From Roseovarius pacificus (GTDB taxonomy: Bacteria; Pseudomonadota; Alphaproteobacteria; Rhodobacterales; Rhodobacteraceae), in contig NZ_FRBR01000006.1 in NCBI RefSeq assembly GCF_900142665.1, forward strand, positions 1 through 64,000: 64,000 nt of DNA, given 5' to 3'. Shown here piece by piece: positions 43,448-52,609 of this stretch (the first letter of the stretch is position 1; every line of letters starts with the position of its first letter). The position numbers and the translations under genes were made by a program. The notes under the pieces were generated by a model. It was given only the letters and a program-made list of their open reading frames with translations. It had not been told where the DNA came from and did no database searches.

Positions 43448-44551
43448 TTATACCGCGTCCAGTGCGCGGCAATCGCGCGGCAACCATCCGATCTGAATCT
43501 GCTCGCCCGGTTGCAGGCGCCGCTGATCCGCCGAATTGCGGGTCTTGATGATGAAATCATCCTTCCCGGCCACGCGCAGGCGGGTGCGGAACACATCGCC
43601 CATATAGATGAATTCCATCACCTCGGCCTTCAGGGTGTGGGCATTCTCGCCCAGCTTGGCGGTGTCCACCTCGACACGCTCGGGGCGGATCGAGATGGTC
43701 GTGCGATCCCCGACCTTGCTCACATTGACCGGCTTGGCGTCAATCAGTTCGCCATCGTCCAGTTCGACAAGGCAGATATCGTCACCAATCTCCTTGATCG
43801 TCCCCTCCAGCGTATTGTTCTCGCCGATGAACTGCGCAACGAAGCTGTTTTCAGGGCTTTCATACAACTCGTCGGGCGGCGCAAGCTGCTGAATGCGACC
43901 ATCGTCGAACACGGCCACGCGATCCGACATGGTCAGCGCTTCGGTCTGGTCATGCGTCACATAGACGGTGGTGATGCCCAACTCATGCGCCAGATTGGTG
44001 ATTTCGAACTGCATGTGCTCGCGCAACTGCTTGTCGAGCGCGCCCAGGGGTTCGTCCATCAGGACCAGCTCGGGCTCGAACACCAGCGCCCGAGCCAGTG
44101 CGATCCGCTGCTGCTGGCCGCCCGAGAGCTGCGCCGGACGCCGCCCACCGAAAGCGCCCATCTGGACCATGTCCAGCGCACGTTTCACCTTGGCCTCGCG
44201 GTCGGCCTTGCCGATCTTGCGCACTTCCAGCGGGAAGGACAGGTTTTCAGCCACGGTCATATGCGGGAACAAGGCGTAGTTCTGGAACACCATGCCGATC
44301 CCGCGCTTGTGCGGCGGAATGTTGTTGATCGGGCGTCCGTCCAGCTTGATCTCGCCATGCGTGGCGGTTTCGAACCCCGCCAGCATCATCAGGCAAGTTG
44401 TCTTGCCGGAGCCCGACGGCCCGAGCATCGTAAGAAACTCGCCCTTGGGCATGGAAAGGTTGAGGTCTTTGACGACAAGATTTTCGCCATCATAGCTTTT
44501 CTGCACACGCTCAAATTCAACGAACGCATCGCCGGTCGTGGTGTCGGCCAA
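43448..44551 (-). CDS. ABC transporter ATPase, PotA type
   Basis: 367 residues. Walker A GPSGSGKTTCLMMLAG, Q-loop MVFQNYALFPHM, signature LSGGQQQRIALARAL, Walker B LVLMDEPLGALDKQ, switch His in YVTHDQTEAL; a C-terminal TOBE regulatory domain from about residue 285. First gene of the four-gene transporter operon; the 227-base gap upstream (44552-44778) should hold its promoter and contains AT-rich sequence but no gene. Confidence 0.9.
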   Translation of the reverse strand: MADTTTGDAFVEFERVQKSYDGENLVVKDLNLSMPKGEFLTMLGPSGSGKTTCLMMLAGFETATHGEIKLDGRPINNIPPHKRGIGMVFQNYALFPHMTVAENLSFPLEVRKIGKADREAKVKRALDMVQMGAFGGRRPAQLSGGQQQRIALARALVFEPELVLMDEPLGALDKQLREHMQFEITNLAHELGITTVYVTHDQTEALTMSDRVAVFDDGRIQQLAPPDELYESPENSFVAQFIGENNTLEGTIKEIGDDICLVELDDGELIDAKPVNVSKVGDRTTISIRPERVEVDTAKLGENAHTLKAEVMEFIYMGDVFRTRLRVAGKDDFIIKTRNSADQRRLQPGEQIQIGWLPRDCRALDAV

Positions 44552-44778
44552 GTTAGGCTCCCTGTTATTGTTACTCGCGGATTTTCCCGCGTTTCATTGA
44601 ACTAAAACGCCATTGAATTTGTGTTGCAACCCGATTCCGCGACATTTTGCATCGAATAACGGCATCGCGGGAAGATTGGGCAATTTATATGGGCAATTCA
44701 GGCGTTTCGCCTGCGTCTGAATACTGAGCACACGCCGGGCCGCTACCTTTACGGACAGGAGCCCGGCGCCAGATCAAC

Positions 44779-46149
44779 TCAGCCCAGCACCTGCTGAACC
44801 GCCTTGACGGTCTTGCCGACCACCTCGTCGGCCTCTTCCCGAGTCAGGCAGAACGGCGGCGCGAAACCCAGGATATCGCCCTGCGGCATGGCGCGGCCGA
44901 TCACGCCCTGTGCGGCCAGCGCACCAGCGATCTGCGGCCCGACCTTATCAGCACCGTCAAAGAATGTGCGGCTGTCCTTGTCCTTGACGAACTCGACCGC
45001 ACACAGCATCCCTTCACCACGCACATCACCGACATTGCCGTGCCCGGCCAGCGCATCGGACATGGTCTTGTTCAAATAACCGCCCACCTCACGGTTGTTG
45101 GCGATCAGGTCCAGTTCGTCCAGCAGCTTGAGGTTGGCCACACCGGCCGCCGCCCCGATGGGATGGGCCGAATAGGTCCAGCCGTGGCCGATGGGGCCGT
45201 TTTCATCGGTGCCCTGTTCCAGAACCTTCCACATCTTGTCGCCCACGATGGACCCCGACAGCGGCGCATAGGCACTGGTCAGGCCCTTGGCGATGGTGAT
45301 CAGGTCGGGTTCCAGCCCGTAATGATCCGAACCGAACATCGTTCCCAGACGACCAAAGCCGGTGACGACCTCATCGGCCACCAACAGAATGTCATGCTTT
45401 TTCAGAACCGCCTGAATGGCCTGCCAGTACCCGGCAGGCGGGGGAACGATACCGCCGGTGCCCAGAACGGGCTCACCGATGAAGGCGGCGATGGTATCCG
45501 CACCTTCGCGCTCGATCAGCGCCTCCAGCTCGTCCACGCAATGCTGCACGAACTGCTCTTCGCTCTGGTCCAGATCGTCGCGACGGAAGTAATACGGCGC
45601 TTCGGTGTGGATCACCTGCGTCAGCGGCAGGTCGAATTTCTTGTGGAACAGTTCCAGCCCGGTCAGCGAGCCGGTCATCAACCCCGAACCGTGATACCCG
45701 CGCCAGCGCGAGATGATCTTCTTCTTCTCGGGGCGGCCAAGGATGTTGTTGTAGTACCAGATCAGCTTGACGTTGGTTTCGTTCGCATCCGAACCCGACA
45801 GGCCGAAATAGACCTTGCTCATGTTTTTGGGCGCACGATCCATGATCATCTTGGACAGCGTGATGCTCGCCTCGGTGCCGTGCCCCACATAGGCATGGTA
45901 ATAGGCCAGTTCCCTGGCTTGCTCCGCGATGGCGGCGGCAATGTCCTGACGGCCATAACCCACGTTCACGCAATAAAGCCCGGCAAAGGCATCCAACAGC
46001 TTGTTGCCGTCGCGGTCTTCGATATGGCAGTTGGTGCCGCCGGTGATCACGCGGTTCGGGGCCTCGCCACGGGCGAATTGCGCCAGATGCGTCGAGGGGT
46101 GGAAAAAATTGTCACGATCCCATTGATCGAGTTGATCGTTCTTCAGCAT
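44779..46149 (-). CDS. doeD: Class III aminotransferase, probable diaminobutyrate:pyruvate aminotransferase (DoeD/Atf)
   Basis: 456 residues, PLP fold-type I. Key strings: DAFAGLYCVNVGYGRQDIA, VYFGLSGSDANETNVKL, the aspartate in LLVADEVVTGFGRLGTMFGSD and PLP lysine in LITIAKGLTSAYAPLSG. Sequence type equals omega-aminotransferases using putrescine, taurine or diaminobutyrate. Because semialdehyde dehydrogenase, AsnC, eutC and eutB genes lie immediately upstream, as in the eut-asnC-ssd-atf order reported for Ruegeria, turnover of 2,4-diaminobutyrate to aspartate semialdehyde is the best reading. Symbol provisional. Confidence 0.75.
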   Translation of the reverse strand: MLKNDQLDQWDRDNFFHPSTHLAQFARGEAPNRVITGGTNCHIEDRDGNKLLDAFAGLYCVNVGYGRQDIAAAIAEQARELAYYHAYVGHGTEASITLSKMIMDRAPKNMSKVYFGLSGSDANETNVKLIWYYNNILGRPEKKKIISRWRGYHGSGLMTGSLTGLELFHKKFDLPLTQVIHTEAPYYFRRDDLDQSEEQFVQHCVDELEALIEREGADTIAAFIGEPVLGTGGIVPPPAGYWQAIQAVLKKHDILLVADEVVTGFGRLGTMFGSDHYGLEPDLITIAKGLTSAYAPLSGSIVGDKMWKVLEQGTDENGPIGHGWTYSAHPIGAAAGVANLKLLDELDLIANNREVGGYLNKTMSDALAGHGNVGDVRGEGMLCAVEFVKDKDSRTFFDGADKVGPQIAGALAAQGVIGRAMPQGDILGFAPPFCLTREEADEVVGKTVKAVQQVLG

Positions 46150-46226
46150 GTTTTGTCCTTTCGTTTGTTCGCTGGCCCGGAATTTCTGAAAATTCCGGGC
46201 CGAAATCTATTCAGGATCTCGCCCGC

Positions 46227-47702
46227 TCACGCCCAATCGCGGCAGACGTATTTGATCTCCATGAATTCTTCCATGCCCTTGCGGGCTCCTTCGCGGCCAA
46301 GGCCCGATTGCTTGACCCCGCCAAACGGGATCGGCGCGCCGGTGACCTTGGTGCGGTTCACCGCCACCATGCCGAATTGCAACGCACGGGTCACGCGGTA
46401 GATGCGCCGCGGATCGTGGCTGTGCAGATAGGCGACAAGGCCATATTCGGTGTCGTTGGCGCGCGCCACGACCTCGTCCTCGGTGTCGAACGGCGTGATC
46501 GGCGCGACAGGACCGAAGGTCTCGTCCTTCATGATCGCCGCCTCGTCGGGCACGTCGGTCAGAACCGTAGGCTGATAAAACAGCGGCCCCAGATCGTCAC
46601 GCTTGCCGCCACAGGCCAGCTTGGCGCCTTTTTTCAGGGCATCGGCAACGTGTTCCTCCTGCTTCTGCACCGCCTTTTCGTTCATCAGCGGCCCGATCTC
46701 GGGGTCATCCATGCCCACGCCAAGGCTCAGCGCCCGCGTGGCCTCGGTAAAGCGGCGGCAGAACTCGTCGTAGACCGGACGTTCCACATAGATGCGGTTT
46801 GCGCCCAGACAATCCTGCCCGGATGTGGCGAACTTGGCCTTGATGGTTTCCTCGATCGCGGTGTCCAGATCAGCGTTCTTGAACACGATCACCGGCGCGT
46901 GGCCGCCCAGTTCCATCACCAGCCGCTTTACCGTGTCAGCGGACTGGCGATACAGCAGCCGCCCGATCTCCGTGGACCCGGTGAACGACAGGGCGCGCAC
47001 GCGGTTGTCTTGCGTCCAGGGCTCAACCAGCGTTCGGGCCTGCCCCGTCAGCACGTTGAACACGCCCGCCGGAATACCGGCGCGTTCGGCCAGTTCGGCC
47101 AGCGCAAGGGCGGAATAGGGCGTTTCGCTCGACGGATGCGCCACGACGGTACAGCCCGCCGCCATCGCCGCTGCGGCCTTGCGCGTCAGCATCGCCGCCG
47201 GAAAGTTCCACGGCGTGATCAGGGCCGCGACCCCCACGGGTTCCAGCCACAATTCCACCTCGGCATCGGGCAGGTGGCTGGTGACGCCCTCGATATTCGG
47301 GCGCTTGGCCTCTTCGGCATAATACTCGACAAAGCTGGCGGCATAGTCGATCTCGCCGCGCGCCTCGGACAGGGGCTTGCCCTGTTCCAGCACCATGATG
47401 CGGGCCAGGTCCTCTTTGTGCTCCAGCATCAGATCGAACCAGCGGCGCAGGATGGCCGAGCGATCCTGAGGCAGAGTCATCGACCAATCGGCAAACGCCG
47501 CCTGGGCGGCATCCACCGCCCCGCGCGCCTGAGCGGCAGACAGGCTGGCCACATCGCCCAGCAAACGCCCATCGGCAGGGTTGGTGACAGCAATCGTGGC
47601 GCTGTCGTCGCCAGCCGTCCACTTGCCGTTCACATAAGAAAAACTGCGCACAAGGCGCGTATCGGTGACACCATTACGGGTCCAGATCGCAGTATCGGAC
47701 AT
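46227..47702 (-). CDS. doeC: NAD(P)-dependent semialdehyde dehydrogenase (DoeC/Ssd, GabD-like)
   Basis: 491 residues, aldehyde dehydrogenase superfamily. Contains VALITPWNFPAAMLTRKAAAA, LSFTGSTEIGRLLYRQS, the general base in MELGGHAPVIVF, and the catalytic Cys in SGQDCLGANRIYVE; GVKQSGLGREG near the end. Resembles succinate-semialdehyde dehydrogenase; in this setting it would oxidise aspartate semialdehyde to aspartate. 78 bases upstream of the aminotransferase start. Confidence 0.78.
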   Translation of the reverse strand: MSDTAIWTRNGVTDTRLVRSFSYVNGKWTAGDDSATIAVTNPADGRLLGDVASLSAAQARGAVDAAQAAFADWSMTLPQDRSAILRRWFDLMLEHKEDLARIMVLEQGKPLSEARGEIDYAASFVEYYAEEAKRPNIEGVTSHLPDAEVELWLEPVGVAALITPWNFPAAMLTRKAAAAMAAGCTVVAHPSSETPYSALALAELAERAGIPAGVFNVLTGQARTLVEPWTQDNRVRALSFTGSTEIGRLLYRQSADTVKRLVMELGGHAPVIVFKNADLDTAIEETIKAKFATSGQDCLGANRIYVERPVYDEFCRRFTEATRALSLGVGMDDPEIGPLMNEKAVQKQEEHVADALKKGAKLACGGKRDDLGPLFYQPTVLTDVPDEAAIMKDETFGPVAPITPFDTEDEVVARANDTEYGLVAYLHSHDPRRIYRVTRALQFGMVAVNRTKVTGAPIPFGGVKQSGLGREGARKGMEEFMEIKYVCRDWA

Positions 47703-47813
47703 AAAAGGCCCTCCTTTCCCCCGAAGATTTAGAGGGTCAGGGCCATGAGTTGAGGCTGAACAATTTGCAGTTACCAGAAGATTCTTCTGCCTCGCGCCAG
47801 CTAAACAGACGAT

Positions 47814-48290
47814 TCACCCGATCAAGGCTTCCAACGGCGGCAAAGCCGGGGATTTGACGGGTTTCGTGACGATATAGGTGAAGTACCGCGCCAGCCCGAT
47901 CCGGGCCTCCAGCATCTCGTCGATCAGGCGTTGGTACGTGTCGATATCGGTGGTCACGATCTGCATCAGGTAATCGAACCCACCCCCGAGCGCCCAGCAG
48001 GCGGTGATCTCGTCATAACGCTGCACACTGTCCTCGAAAGCGCGGAAACTGGCCGGGGTGTGATCGGCCAGTTCGGCAGCCACGAACACCGTCACATGCG
48101 GCCCCAGCTTGCGCAGGTTGATGCGCGCGTTATAGCCTTCGATGATCCCGGCCTGTTCCAGTTTTTTCAGGCGCTCCCAGCACGGGCTGGCCGACAGGCC
48201 GACCTTGGTCGCCAGTTCGGCCTTGGTGATCCGCCCTTCGGTGGACAGCACACGCAAAATGGCCATGTCACGGGCATCGAGTTTCAACAT
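47814..48290 (-). CDS. Lrp/AsnC-family regulator (AsnC/DoeX of ectoine clusters)
   Basis: 158 residues. Helix-turn-helix LDARDMAILRVLSTEGRITKAELATKVGLSASPCWERLKKLE, then the RAM effector domain with VTACWALGGGFDYLMQIVT-like sequence. In ectoine-degrading bacteria a Lrp-type gene of this kind sits between the eut/doe genes and ssd. It is 12 bases after the amidase gene. Confidence 0.85.
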   Translation of the reverse strand: MLKLDARDMAILRVLSTEGRITKAELATKVGLSASPCWERLKKLEQAGIIEGYNARINLRKLGPHVTVFVAAELADHTPASFRAFEDSVQRYDEITACWALGGGFDYLMQIVTTDIDTYQRLIDEMLEARIGLARYFTYIVTKPVKSPALPPLEALIG

Positions 48291-48302
48291 GCCGGCTCCG
48301 TT

Positions 48303-49067
48303 CTACAGTTTCACGCAGTCGCGCAGATAAGGCAGGCGGCTTCGGGCCGCGGCGACACGCGCCGGATCAAACGGCGCCGCGATCAGCCCCGCCTTGCCCG
48401 GCACCGCCACGGCGGCGTCTTGCCCATCAGGGGCCACGATCCGGCTGCCGCCGTAAAACGACAGCCCTCCACAGTCCCCTGCATGATCCGCATACGCGAT
48501 CCAGACTCCGTTTTCAAAGGCGCGGGTCGGCACCAGTTTCTCGGCCACGATCCCCCACTCGGCCCCCAACGCCGTTGGCACCAGAACCACATGCGCACCG
48601 CCTTGCGCGGCGTGTCGCAGGTTTTCGGGGAACTCCACCTCGTAACAAATGATCATCGCCAGCCGCAGATCGCCAAGATCGGCAAAAGTCACGGCCCCGC
48701 CCCGGCCAAAGGCCCGCTCTTCGAAACTGTACGGCGAGGGCAGGCGCTTGCGATGATTGGCCAGCAAGCGGCCCGATGCGTCAATCAAAGCCGCGGAGTT
48801 GTAAATCGTATCCCTGGCCCGTTCCGCATACCCATAGGCAATCGCAGTATCGTGCTTGCGCGCAAGCGCGGCGATCCCTTGCGCAAACGGCCCGTCCGGC
48901 GCTTCGGCCACGTCGCCATAATCGGCCCCCTGATCGTACCCTGTCGAGAACAGCTCGGGGCATAACAACAAATCCAGCCCCTGCCCCGCGATATGGCGCT
49001 CAAGCTCAGTCAGGCGTTCATCCTGCGTCCCGCCCGAGGCCGGGCATTGATACACGCCCAGCTTCAT
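48303..49067 (-). CDS. Carbon-nitrogen hydrolase (nitrilase superfamily amidase), candidate N-acetyl-diaminobutyrate deacetylase
   Basis: 254 residues from ATG 49067, which overlaps the eutC stop (ATGA). Catalytic triad visible: Glu38 in LLLCPELFSTGY, Lys107 in NHRKRLPSP and Cys141 in AMIICYEVEFPE. Members cleave amide C-N bonds. The ectoine pathway needs a deacetylase for N-acetyl-2,4-diaminobutyrate (DoeB/EutE, a zinc peptidase-like enzyme), and none is seen in the window; this amidase is in the right operon position to take that step (inference). Other amide substrates remain possible. Confidence 0.8.
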   Translation of the reverse strand: MKLGVYQCPASGGTQDERLTELERHIAGQGLDLLLCPELFSTGYDQGADYGDVAEAPDGPFAQGIAALARKHDTAIAYGYAERARDTIYNSAALIDASGRLLANHRKRLPSPYSFEERAFGRGGAVTFADLGDLRLAMIICYEVEFPENLRHAAQGGAHVVLVPTALGAEWGIVAEKLVPTRAFENGVWIAYADHAGDCGGLSFYGGSRIVAPDGQDAAVAVPGKAGLIAAPFDPARVAAARSRLPYLRDCVKL

Positions 49068-50056
49068 GCAGAGATCACCGTACCGGCCTTGCTGTCCCTG
49101 ATCATCGCGAAAACGTGGCTGGCGATGGCCGTATCCTGCGCGCCGGTGCCCGTCAGGTCGGCAATGGTGATATCTTCGTCGCTGCGCCGCCCCGGTGCAT
49201 CCCCGGTGATGACATTGCCCAATTCCGCCGGAATGCCATGCGCCCAAAGTCCGGCCTGCTTGGCGCTGCGTAACTCGCCCAGAATTTCCGTCTGGCTGAC
49301 ACGATCCGCCACATAGAGATCGGCCAGCGCCAGGGCACGCGGATCGATCTCGTTCTTGCCTTCCTGATCCGATCCCATCGCGGTGATATGCAGCCCCTTG
49401 TGCAGCCACTCGGCCTTGACCACGGGTTCACGCGCCGGGGTCGTCGTGACCACCAACTGACTGAGCGAAACCAGCTCAGAGGCGTCCGCCACCGGCTGCA
49501 CCTCGATCCCCAGATCCGCCGCCAGATCATCGGCGCAGGTTTGCGCCTTGGCCGCGTCCCGCCCCCAGACCAGCAGCTTGCTGAAGGGCCGCACCAGATG
49601 GGCGGCCTTCATCTGCAACCGCGCCTGTACGCCGGTGCCGATCACGCCCGCCGTTTCCACCACCTCGGGCGCCAGATGCCGCGCGGCCACGGCGCCCGCA
49701 GCCGCCGTGCGGATGTCGGTCAGATACCCGTTGTCCAGAAACAGAGCCTGAACCAGCCCGGTTTTGGCCGAAAACAGGATCATCAGCCCGTTCAGCGACG
49801 GCAGGCCCAGCTTGGGATTGTCGAAGAAACCGGGGCTGACCTTGATCGCAAACCCGTCGAACCCCGGAATATAGGCGGTTTTCACATCGACCTCGCCATT
49901 GGCGGCAGGCAGGTCCATCGACAGGATGGGCGGCATCACCACCTCGCCGCTCGCAAGCGCGGTAAAGGCCTGCTCGATCACATCCACGGTTTCGATATCA
50001 AGGCCGACCACCTGACGCAGTTCCGCCTCGGTTAGAATCTTGATGTCATGAGACAT
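49064..50056 (-). CDS. eutC: Ornithine cyclodeaminase/mu-crystallin family, hydroxyectoine utilisation EutC
   Basis: 330 residues. NAD-binding fold with AGVIGTGVQARLQMKAAHLVRP and the family opening LTEAELRQVVGLDIETVDVIEQAFTALA. EutB and EutC are thought to convert 5-hydroxyectoine to ectoine, EutC acting as the reductase-like partner. Overlaps eutB by 11 bases and the amidase by 4. Identity rests on pairing with eutB and divergent doeA. Confidence 0.85.
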   Translation of the reverse strand: MSHDIKILTEAELRQVVGLDIETVDVIEQAFTALASGEVVMPPILSMDLPAANGEVDVKTAYIPGFDGFAIKVSPGFFDNPKLGLPSLNGLMILFSAKTGLVQALFLDNGYLTDIRTAAAGAVAARHLAPEVVETAGVIGTGVQARLQMKAAHLVRPFSKLLVWGRDAAKAQTCADDLAADLGIEVQPVADASELVSLSQLVVTTTPAREPVVKAEWLHKGLHITAMGSDQEGKNEIDPRALALADLYVADRVSQTEILGELRSAKQAGLWAHGIPAELGNVITGDAPGRRSDEDITIADLTGTGAQDTAIASHVFAMIRDSKAGTVISA

Positions 50057-51047
50057 AGGGTTTTCCTTTCACCGTCACATCGCCCAAATCCACATCCTGC
50101 CCGGTCACGATGCGGGTGAATGTGGGCATGTCCAGATTGCGGCCCGTCACGATGGTGGCGCTCGGGCCGTCCAGTGTGACCTTGCCGTTCAGCACGGCGG
50201 CCAGCCCCACCACGCAGGCCCCTTCGGCCACGATCCTGTCTTCGTAATACAGCACCTGCATGGCGTGATAGATTTCATCCTCGCTGACCAGAACGACTTC
50301 GTCCAGCAGGTCGCGGCACATCGCAAAGCTCAGCCTGTTGTTCAGCCCGATCCCCCCACCAAGGGAATCGGCAAGGCTGGCGACCTCTTCGACTTCGACG
50401 GGTTTCCCGGCCCTGATGCTTTCATACATCGCCGCCCCGCGATCCATGGTGATGCCCACCACGCGAATGCCCGGATTGATCGCCTTCGCCGCCAGCGCCA
50501 CGCCCGCCGCCAGACCACCACCCGACAAGGGCACCAGCAACGTGGTCACATCGGGCCGCGCCGACAGGATTTCCAACCCGATCGTGCCCTGACCCGCAAT
50601 CACCAGTGGGTCGTCGAAGGGCGAGATTTCAACCAGCCCCTCCTCGCGCACCAGACGCAGGGATTGTGCCAGCGCATCGTCCTGACTGCGGCCCTTGATA
50701 TGCACCTCGGCCCCGAGGGCGCGAATACCGTCCACCTTGGCCTGCGGCACCAGTTCGGACATGCAGACAACCGCCCGCATCCCCCGTGCCCTTGCCGCAT
50801 AAGCCACACCGCGCCCGTGATTGCCGGTGGAACAGCAGGTCACACCCGCCGCATCGCCCACCCCGGCCACGGCGTTCAGCGCACCGCGCAGCTTGAACGC
50901 GCCGATGGGCTGCATGTTTTCGAGCTTCAGCAGAAACTCGGCCCCGGCGCACTCGCTCATGAAAGGCGAAGGCACCAGGGGCGTGGCATCGGCGATCCCG
51001 CGGATCGTGTTCGCGGCGGCATGAATATCGGCCAGCGTCGGTTGCAT
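50046..51047 (-). CDS. eutB: Threonine dehydratase-like hydroxyectoine utilisation protein EutB
   Basis: 333 residues, PLP fold-type II. PLP lysine in NMQPIGAFKLRGALNAV, Gly-rich phosphate loop VPLSGGGLAAGVALAAKA, STGNHGRGVAYAARARGM. Dehydrates hydroxyectoine in the route to ectoine. First gene of a long - strand operon (eutB-eutC-amidase-asnC-doeC-doeD); GAGGAG precedes ATG 51047. Divergent from doeA across 161 bases that should hold both promoters. Confidence 0.86.
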   Translation of the reverse strand: MQPTLADIHAAANTIRGIADATPLVPSPFMSECAGAEFLLKLENMQPIGAFKLRGALNAVAGVGDAAGVTCCSTGNHGRGVAYAARARGMRAVVCMSELVPQAKVDGIRALGAEVHIKGRSQDDALAQSLRLVREEGLVEISPFDDPLVIAGQGTIGLEILSARPDVTTLLVPLSGGGLAAGVALAAKAINPGIRVVGITMDRGAAMYESIRAGKPVEVEEVASLADSLGGGIGLNNRLSFAMCRDLLDEVVLVSEDEIYHAMQVLYYEDRIVAEGACVVGLAAVLNGKVTLDGPSATIVTGRNLDMPTFTRIVTGQDVDLGDVTVKGKPYVS

Positions 51048-51208
51048 TACGGCTCCTCGATGTATTGTGGCAGCTTTGCCTCGCTACAGGCTATCGTCAA
51101 TTGTGCGACATGGAATTTCCCAAAAACGACATTTCTTGCCGTTTTCCTTGGGGCAGCCCCCATTTCAAGACCGTAAGGCAGAAAGGTCCGACTACAGCAG
51201 GAAACATC

Positions 51209-52393
51209 ATGATCGAAAAGAACCTTCCCTTTTCCGATGCCGAATTCCAGCGCCGCCTGACCAAGACGCGCAACGCGATGGAGACCGCGGGCATCGACGT
51301 TTTGTTCGTTACCGACCCCTCGAACCAGAACTGGCTGACGGGCTATGACGGATGGTCGTTCTATGTGCATCAGGGGGTTGTCGTACTACCCGATGCCGAT
51401 CCGGTCTGGTGGGGCCGCAATCAGGATGCCAATGGTGGGCGGCGCACCGTCTGGATGACCGATGACCGGGTCATGGGATACGCCGACAACTACGTTCAGT
51501 CCACCGAACGCCACCCCATGCAGGATCTGGCAGAGCGCCTGCGCGGCATGGGGATGCAGGACAAACGCATCGGCGTCGAGATGGACAATTACTATTTCTC
51601 GGCCAAGGCCTACGCGGTGCTTCAGGCCGAACTGCCTGACGCCACCTTCGTCGATGCCACGGCGCTGGTGAACTGGCAGCGGGCGGTCAAATCCGACGAG
51701 GAACTGGTCTTCATCCGCAAGGCCGCCGCAATTTCGGAAAAGATCATGGACGGCCTTCTGGACCGCGTCGAACCGGGCATTCCCAAGAACGAGGTCGTGG
51801 CCGAGATTCTCCGCGACGGCATTCGCGGCGTGGACGGCGCCTGGGGCGATTACCCGGCCATCGTACCGCTGTTGCCCTCGGGCTCGGACGCCGCCGCACC
51901 GCACCTCACATGGGACGGGCGCGACTTTGCCAGCGGTGAGGCGACTTTCTTCGAGATTTCAGGTTGTTACCGCCGCTATCACGCCCCGTTTTGCCGCACT
52001 CTCTTTCTGGGCAAACCGCCGCAGTTCATCCTTGATGCGGAAAACGCACTGGTCGAGGGGCTGGAGGCCGGGCTGGACGCCGCCCGCGCCGGCAACCGCG
52101 CCTGCGACATCGCCAATGCGCTGGCCGCGCCGCTGGAGCGGGCAGGTATCGAACGCGGCGCGCGCTGCGGCTATCCCATCGGCCTCAGCTATCCGCCCGA
52201 CTGGGGCGAACGCACCGTCAGCCTGCGCGCCGAGGACGAAACCGTGCTGGAGCCGGGCATGACCTTCCACTTCATGCCGGGGCTGTGGATGTCCGACTGG
52301 GGTCTCGAGATCACCGAATCGGTGCTGATCACCGAGGACGGTCCGGCGGAAACCTTCTGCAACCGGCCCAGAAAGATGTTCGTCAAGGATTAA
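51209..52393 (+). CDS. doeA: Ectoine hydrolase DoeA/EutD (M24 peptidase family)
   Basis: 394 residues. N-terminal creatinase-like domain (RLTKTRNAMETAGIDVLFVTDPSNQNWLTGYDG) and C-terminal pita-bread M24 domain (ISGCYRRYHAPFCRTLF, GIGLSYPPDW-like PIGLSYPPDWGE). Opens the ectoine ring to N-acetyl-2,4-diaminobutyrate. Start ATG 51209 after CAGGAAA; a longer frame to 51065 lacks family similarity. Transcribed alone, divergent from eutB. Confidence 0.88.
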   Translation: MIEKNLPFSDAEFQRRLTKTRNAMETAGIDVLFVTDPSNQNWLTGYDGWSFYVHQGVVVLPDADPVWWGRNQDANGGRRTVWMTDDRVMGYADNYVQSTERHPMQDLAERLRGMGMQDKRIGVEMDNYYFSAKAYAVLQAELPDATFVDATALVNWQRAVKSDEELVFIRKAAAISEKIMDGLLDRVEPGIPKNEVVAEILRDGIRGVDGAWGDYPAIVPLLPSGSDAAAPHLTWDGRDFASGEATFFEISGCYRRYHAPFCRTLFLGKPPQFILDAENALVEGLEAGLDAARAGNRACDIANALAAPLERAGIERGARCGYPIGLSYPPDWGERTVSLRAEDETVLEPGMTFHFMPGLWMSDWGLEITESVLITEDGPAETFCNRPRKMFVKD

Positions 52394-52448
52394 GCCGCGA
52401 ATCGCCGCCAAAGCCCGGTTAACAAGGGAAAACCGGCTTCGGCACCGC

Positions 52449-52481
52449 GTCGGTATCATGTCGGTATCGCGTCGGTGCCGG
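52449..52481 (+). repeat. Three 11-bp tandem repeats upstream of rmlC
   Basis: GTCGGTATCAT, GTCGGTATCGC and GTCGGTGCCGG follow one another (52449-52481), with a partial fourth (GGTCGGCGGC). The period of one helical turn would put copies on one DNA face. The 52394-52609 gap otherwise holds no gene; it should contain the rml promoter. Confidence 0.5.
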
Positions 52482-52609
52482 GGTCGGCGGCATCCGTGGT
52501 AAACGGTGCGCACGCAAACAACACCACAATCCCCCGGTTCTGCCGGTGACATTCGCCTCACCGCTTGCTAAAGCCTTGATCCGTTGATCGATGCGAGGGA
52601 GTGCGTGTT

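Noticed and set aside
52449-52491. Tandem repeats considered as a CRISPR array
   Set aside because: The unit is 11 bp without spacers and there are no cas genes.
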